From an uncultured bacterium (GTDB lineage Bacteria; Bacteroidota; Ignavibacteria; Kapaibacteriales; UBA4661), in assembly GCA_937899715.1 (NCBI GenBank), contig CALCNX010000048.1, forward strand, positions 1 to 10,000: a stretch of DNA of 10,000 bases. Direction: 5' to 3'. A program made the position numbers and the translations under genes. This document shows, in pieces, positions 8,137 to 10,000 of the stretch. The notes beneath the pieces were generated by a model. It was not told the DNA's origin. It worked only from the letters and a program-made list of their open reading frames with translations, and made no database searches. The stretch's first letter is position 1. Each line of letters begins with the position of its first letter.

Positions 8137-8144
8137 ATTTTCCA

Positions 8145-8162
8145 CCTTTCTGTGCTTTCTGC
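8145..8162 (+). repeat. 3' arm of the pre-16S processing stem
   Basis: CCTTTCTGTGCTTTCTGC is the exact reverse complement of 6159-6176 upstream of 16S. The enclosed distance contains the whole 16S gene plus leader and trailer domains, as expected for the RNase III stalk of the primary transcript. Confidence 0.8.
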
Positions 8163-8255
8163 CTTCACTGAATAATGTGAATGGAACTGTTCTTTTGTTC
8201 TTTCTGCGTTTTTACCTTCTTGTTATTATAGAAGAAAAGCTATTGTAAAGAAGAA

Positions 8256-8329
8256 GGGCTTGTAGCTCAGCTGGTTAGAGCACACGCCTGATAAGCGTGA
8301 GGTCGGCGGTTCAAGTCCGCCTGAGCCCA
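8256..8329 (+). tRNA. tRNA-Ile (GAT)
   Basis: Cloverleaf of 74 nt: acceptor GGGCTTG with TGAGCCC, D-arm TAGCTCAGCTGGTTAGAGCA, anticodon loop CTGATAA with GAT at 8290-8292, and T-arm GGCGGTTCAAGTCCGCC. The discriminator base is A. CCA is not encoded, so it must be added after transcription. Its place between 16S and 23S with tRNA-Ala is the common bacterial arrangement. Confidence 0.97.
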
Positions 8330-8407
8330 CAACGTTCTGAGATTACAGGTGTGAGCGTTTGCGTATTGAACTTGAAAAAGATACGTGAAATGAACAATAA
8401 CCACGCT

Positions 8408-8481
8408 GGGTCCTTAGCTCAATTTGGGAGAGCACCAGATTTGCATTCTGGGGGTTAACGGTTCGAGCCCGTTAGGATCCA
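8408..8481 (+). tRNA. tRNA-Ala (TGC)
   Basis: Cloverleaf of 74 nt: acceptor GGGTCCT with AGGATCC (one G-U pair), D-arm AGCTCAATTTGGGAGAGC, anticodon stem CCAGA/TCTGG with loop TTTGCAT giving TGC at 8442-8444, and T-arm AACGGTTCGAGCCCGTT. Discriminator A; CCA not encoded. It lies 78 nt after tRNA-Ile, completing the Ile-Ala spacer pair. Confidence 0.96.
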
Positions 8482-8484
8482 CAA

Positions 8485-8523
8485 ACAACAAATGATAGAA
8501 GTACACCTTTGAAAATTTGTTGT
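8485..8523 (+). other. Perfect inverted repeat directly 3' of tRNA-Ala
   Basis: ACAACAAAT (8485-8493) pairs without mismatch with ATTTGTTGT (8515-8523) around a 21-nt loop, starting 4 nt after the tRNA discriminator base. It may shape 3' processing of the tRNA. Confidence 0.5.
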
Positions 8524-8835
8524 CCGTACATTGATAATCAAGATGAGAGTATTAAGTGTTCGCAACGAGCGTGACTCGTCGGACATGAGATAATCTGAGA
8601 CGGTAAGATTAGGTAAAGCATCTATATAATGCATATCGAGCCGAGGATATTACTTGTAAACAGGGTAGTATTCTCAAAAAAAAGAAAAGATTGCGAACAT
8701 AGATGCGCGTTAGTATTCATCAAAAGAAGAAGCTGACAATAACATGTTTGATGTAAAAATCTGTAACTAGAGCGATACGTCTGAACAGCGTTGTGTTAGT
8801 GGAAAGACTTTTGATTACCAACCTAAAACTTTGGA

Positions 8836-8880
8836 GATTGTTTTGCTTACGACAAGTAATTGTGGTTAGCAGAAACAATT
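8836..8880 (+). other. Long bulged hairpin in the pre-23S leader
   Basis: ATTGTTT (8837-8843) pairs with AAACAAT (8873-8879). After a bulged G (8872), TGCT (8844-8847) pairs with AGCA (8868-8871), and the apical part can close as ACAA/TTGT (8852-8855 with 8860-8863) with a GTAA tetraloop. A G-U pair (8836/8880) extends the base. A structural element of the 23S leader, role unassigned. Confidence 0.5.
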
Positions 8881-9061
8881 GAAGTATAAAAGTAAAGGAA
8901 AAGTTGTGCGAGCAAGAAGCGAAATCGCTAATGGTGTGTGCTTGCGAAGTCTGCTGCGTCGAGATGACGTTTCAGGCATTTGGATTGTGTTTTTTTTATA
9001 TGGTGCGCATGAGAAGCAGTCGAAAGGCTGTTATCGTCGCATCAAGGAAACAATGATACAA

Positions 9062-10000
9062 GAAGTAAGTACCCAAGAGCATACGGTGGATGCCTTGCCA
9101 CAGTCAGGCGACGAAGGACGCGGTTACCTGCGAAAAGCCACGGGGAGTAGGAAGCATACTTTGATCCGTGGATGTCCGAATGGGGCAACCCAGCTGGAGT
9201 CATGTCCAGTTATCCGAAAGGAAGCCAACCCAGAGAATTGAAACATCTTAGTACCTGGAGGAAAAGAAAACAAACGTGATTTCCTGAGTAGCGGCGAGCG
9301 AAACGGAAAGAGCCCAAACCAATGGCACTGCCATTGGGGTTGTAGGACCCAAGAAGCGACTGAATAGGATAGTAGAATGACGTGGGAACGTCAGCCATAG
9401 AAGGTGAAAGCCCTGTAAACGAAATCTGAAGCAGCGTGTGGGAAATCCTGAGTACCGCGGAGCACGAGAAATTCTGCGGGAATCTGCCGGAACCATCCGG
9501 TAAGGCTAAATACTCGACTGTGAGCGATAGTGAACCAGTACCGTGAGGGAAAGGTGAAAAGCACCCTTAAGAAGGGAGTGAAATAGAACCTGAAACCGTG
9601 TGCTTACAAACGGTGGGAGGAAGATATCGGGTCCGCCCGGTATGGACTGACCGCGTGCCTTTTGCATAATGAGCCAACGAGTTACTTGTACCATGCAAGG
9701 GTAAGCATCTAAGATGCGAACCCGCAGCGAAAGCGAGTCTGAATAGGGCGATTGAGTATGGTGCAGTAGACGCGAAGCCGTGTGATCTATCCATGAGCAG
9801 GATGAAGCGGAGGTAAAACTTCGTGGAGGTCCGAACGGGTGCGGGTTGAAAACTGCTCCGATGACTTGTGGATAGGGGTGAAAGGCCAATCAAACTCGGC
9901 AATAGCTCGTACTCCCCGAAATGTTTTTAGGAACAGCCTCGCGTGAAGTCTACCGGGGGTAAGGCTCTGATTGGGCTAGGGCCATTACAGTGGTACCAAA
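9062..10000 (+). rRNA. rrl: 23S ribosomal RNA, 5' part (continues past the window)
   Basis: Starts near 9062 by alignment of GGTGGATGCC (9085-9094) with its place about 22 nt into E. coli 23S. Further landmarks: CCGAATGGGGCAACCC near 9177, GAGTAGCGGCGAGCGAAA near 9285, GTGAACCAGTACCGTGAGGG near 9529, GATGACTTGTGGATAGGGGT near 9860, GTGAAAGGCCAATCAAAC near 9879 and AGCTCGTACTCCCCGAAA near 9904. The form GCTCGTACTCC, where E. coli has GCTGGTTCTCC, fits the Bacteroidota/Chlorobi side. About 940 nt are present. Confidence 0.97.

Larger units (their letters stand above)
8482..9061 (+). other. Long internal transcribed spacer, tRNA-Ala to 23S
   Basis: No gene is supported in these 580 bases; the open frame covering 8879-9241 runs into 23S and is spurious. 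The segment contains a perfect 9-bp hairpin right after tRNA-Ala (8485-8523), a long hairpin at 8836-8880, a short stem at 8957-8969 (CGTC/GACG), a T8 run at 8990-8997, and a GAAA-capped hairpin at 9017-9030 (CAGTC/GGCTG). The 5' arm of the pre-23S processing stem should lie here, but its partner is beyond the window. Confidence 0.6.

Noticed and set aside
8990..8997. T8 run in the 23S leader as a terminator
   Set aside because: Only a weak 4-bp stem (8957-8969) lies upstream, 20 nt away, and a terminator here would cut off 23S.
8879..9241. 120-codon open frame spanning the 23S start
   Set aside because: Its 3' half is 23S rRNA sequence and its 5' half is structured spacer.
9210..9902. Minus-strand open frames opposite 23S
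   Set aside because: Antisense to rRNA, a well-known source of false gene calls.

Overview
The window joins two modules, both on the + strand: a Type III-like restriction-modification (R-M) cassette (1-5725) and the 5' part of a ribosomal RNA operon (about 5900 to the window end). The 16S gene carries signatures I associate with the Bacteroidota/Chlorobi (FCB) assemblage: CGTGCCGTGAGGTGTTGGG at 7561, CGTCAAGCCATGGAAG at 7891 and GGATTTACTGGGTGTAAAGG at 7043. The last fits deep Chlorobi-side lineages such as Kapabacteria/OPB56 or Ignavibacteria-like groups better than Bacteroidia. This placement is from memory of signatures, not from a tree.

R-M cassette. The first gene (115-1608) is the C-terminal part of a beta-class DNA methyltransferase (Mod-like, with the SAM motif TCGSGTT). 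Its frame carries family-like sequence upstream of any start codon but is closed by a TAA at 22-24, so the 5' half is either off-window and interrupted, or lost. Two small genes follow: a DUF6978-like protein (1628-2131) and a DUF1828/DUF1829-type protein (2134-2919). Then comes a 934-residue Res-like protein (2921-5725) with SF2 helicase motifs and a C-terminal PD-ExK nuclease. The last three genes are separated by 2 nt and 1 nt, which implies one transcript with translational coupling. The two small proteins therefore look like accessory parts of the R-M system.

Spacer 5726-6512. I see no credible gene here. It holds a possible Bacteroidota-type promoter (5889-5920) and a strongly structured rRNA leader: tandem hairpins, a boxA-like element, one arm of the 16S processing stem, and a three-way-junction fold ending about 20 nt before 16S.

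rRNA operon. The order is 16S (about 6513-8014), tRNA-Ile(GAT), tRNA-Ala(TGC), then 23S (from about 9062, running off the end). The two transcribed spacer parts are long and structured. An 18-nt perfect inverted repeat (6159-6176 with 8145-8162) brackets 16S and is most simply the RNase III processing stalk of the pre-16S.

Most promising for novelty are the two uncharacterised proteins locked into the R-M operon, the interrupted methyltransferase beside an apparently intact nuclease, and the folded 16S leader.
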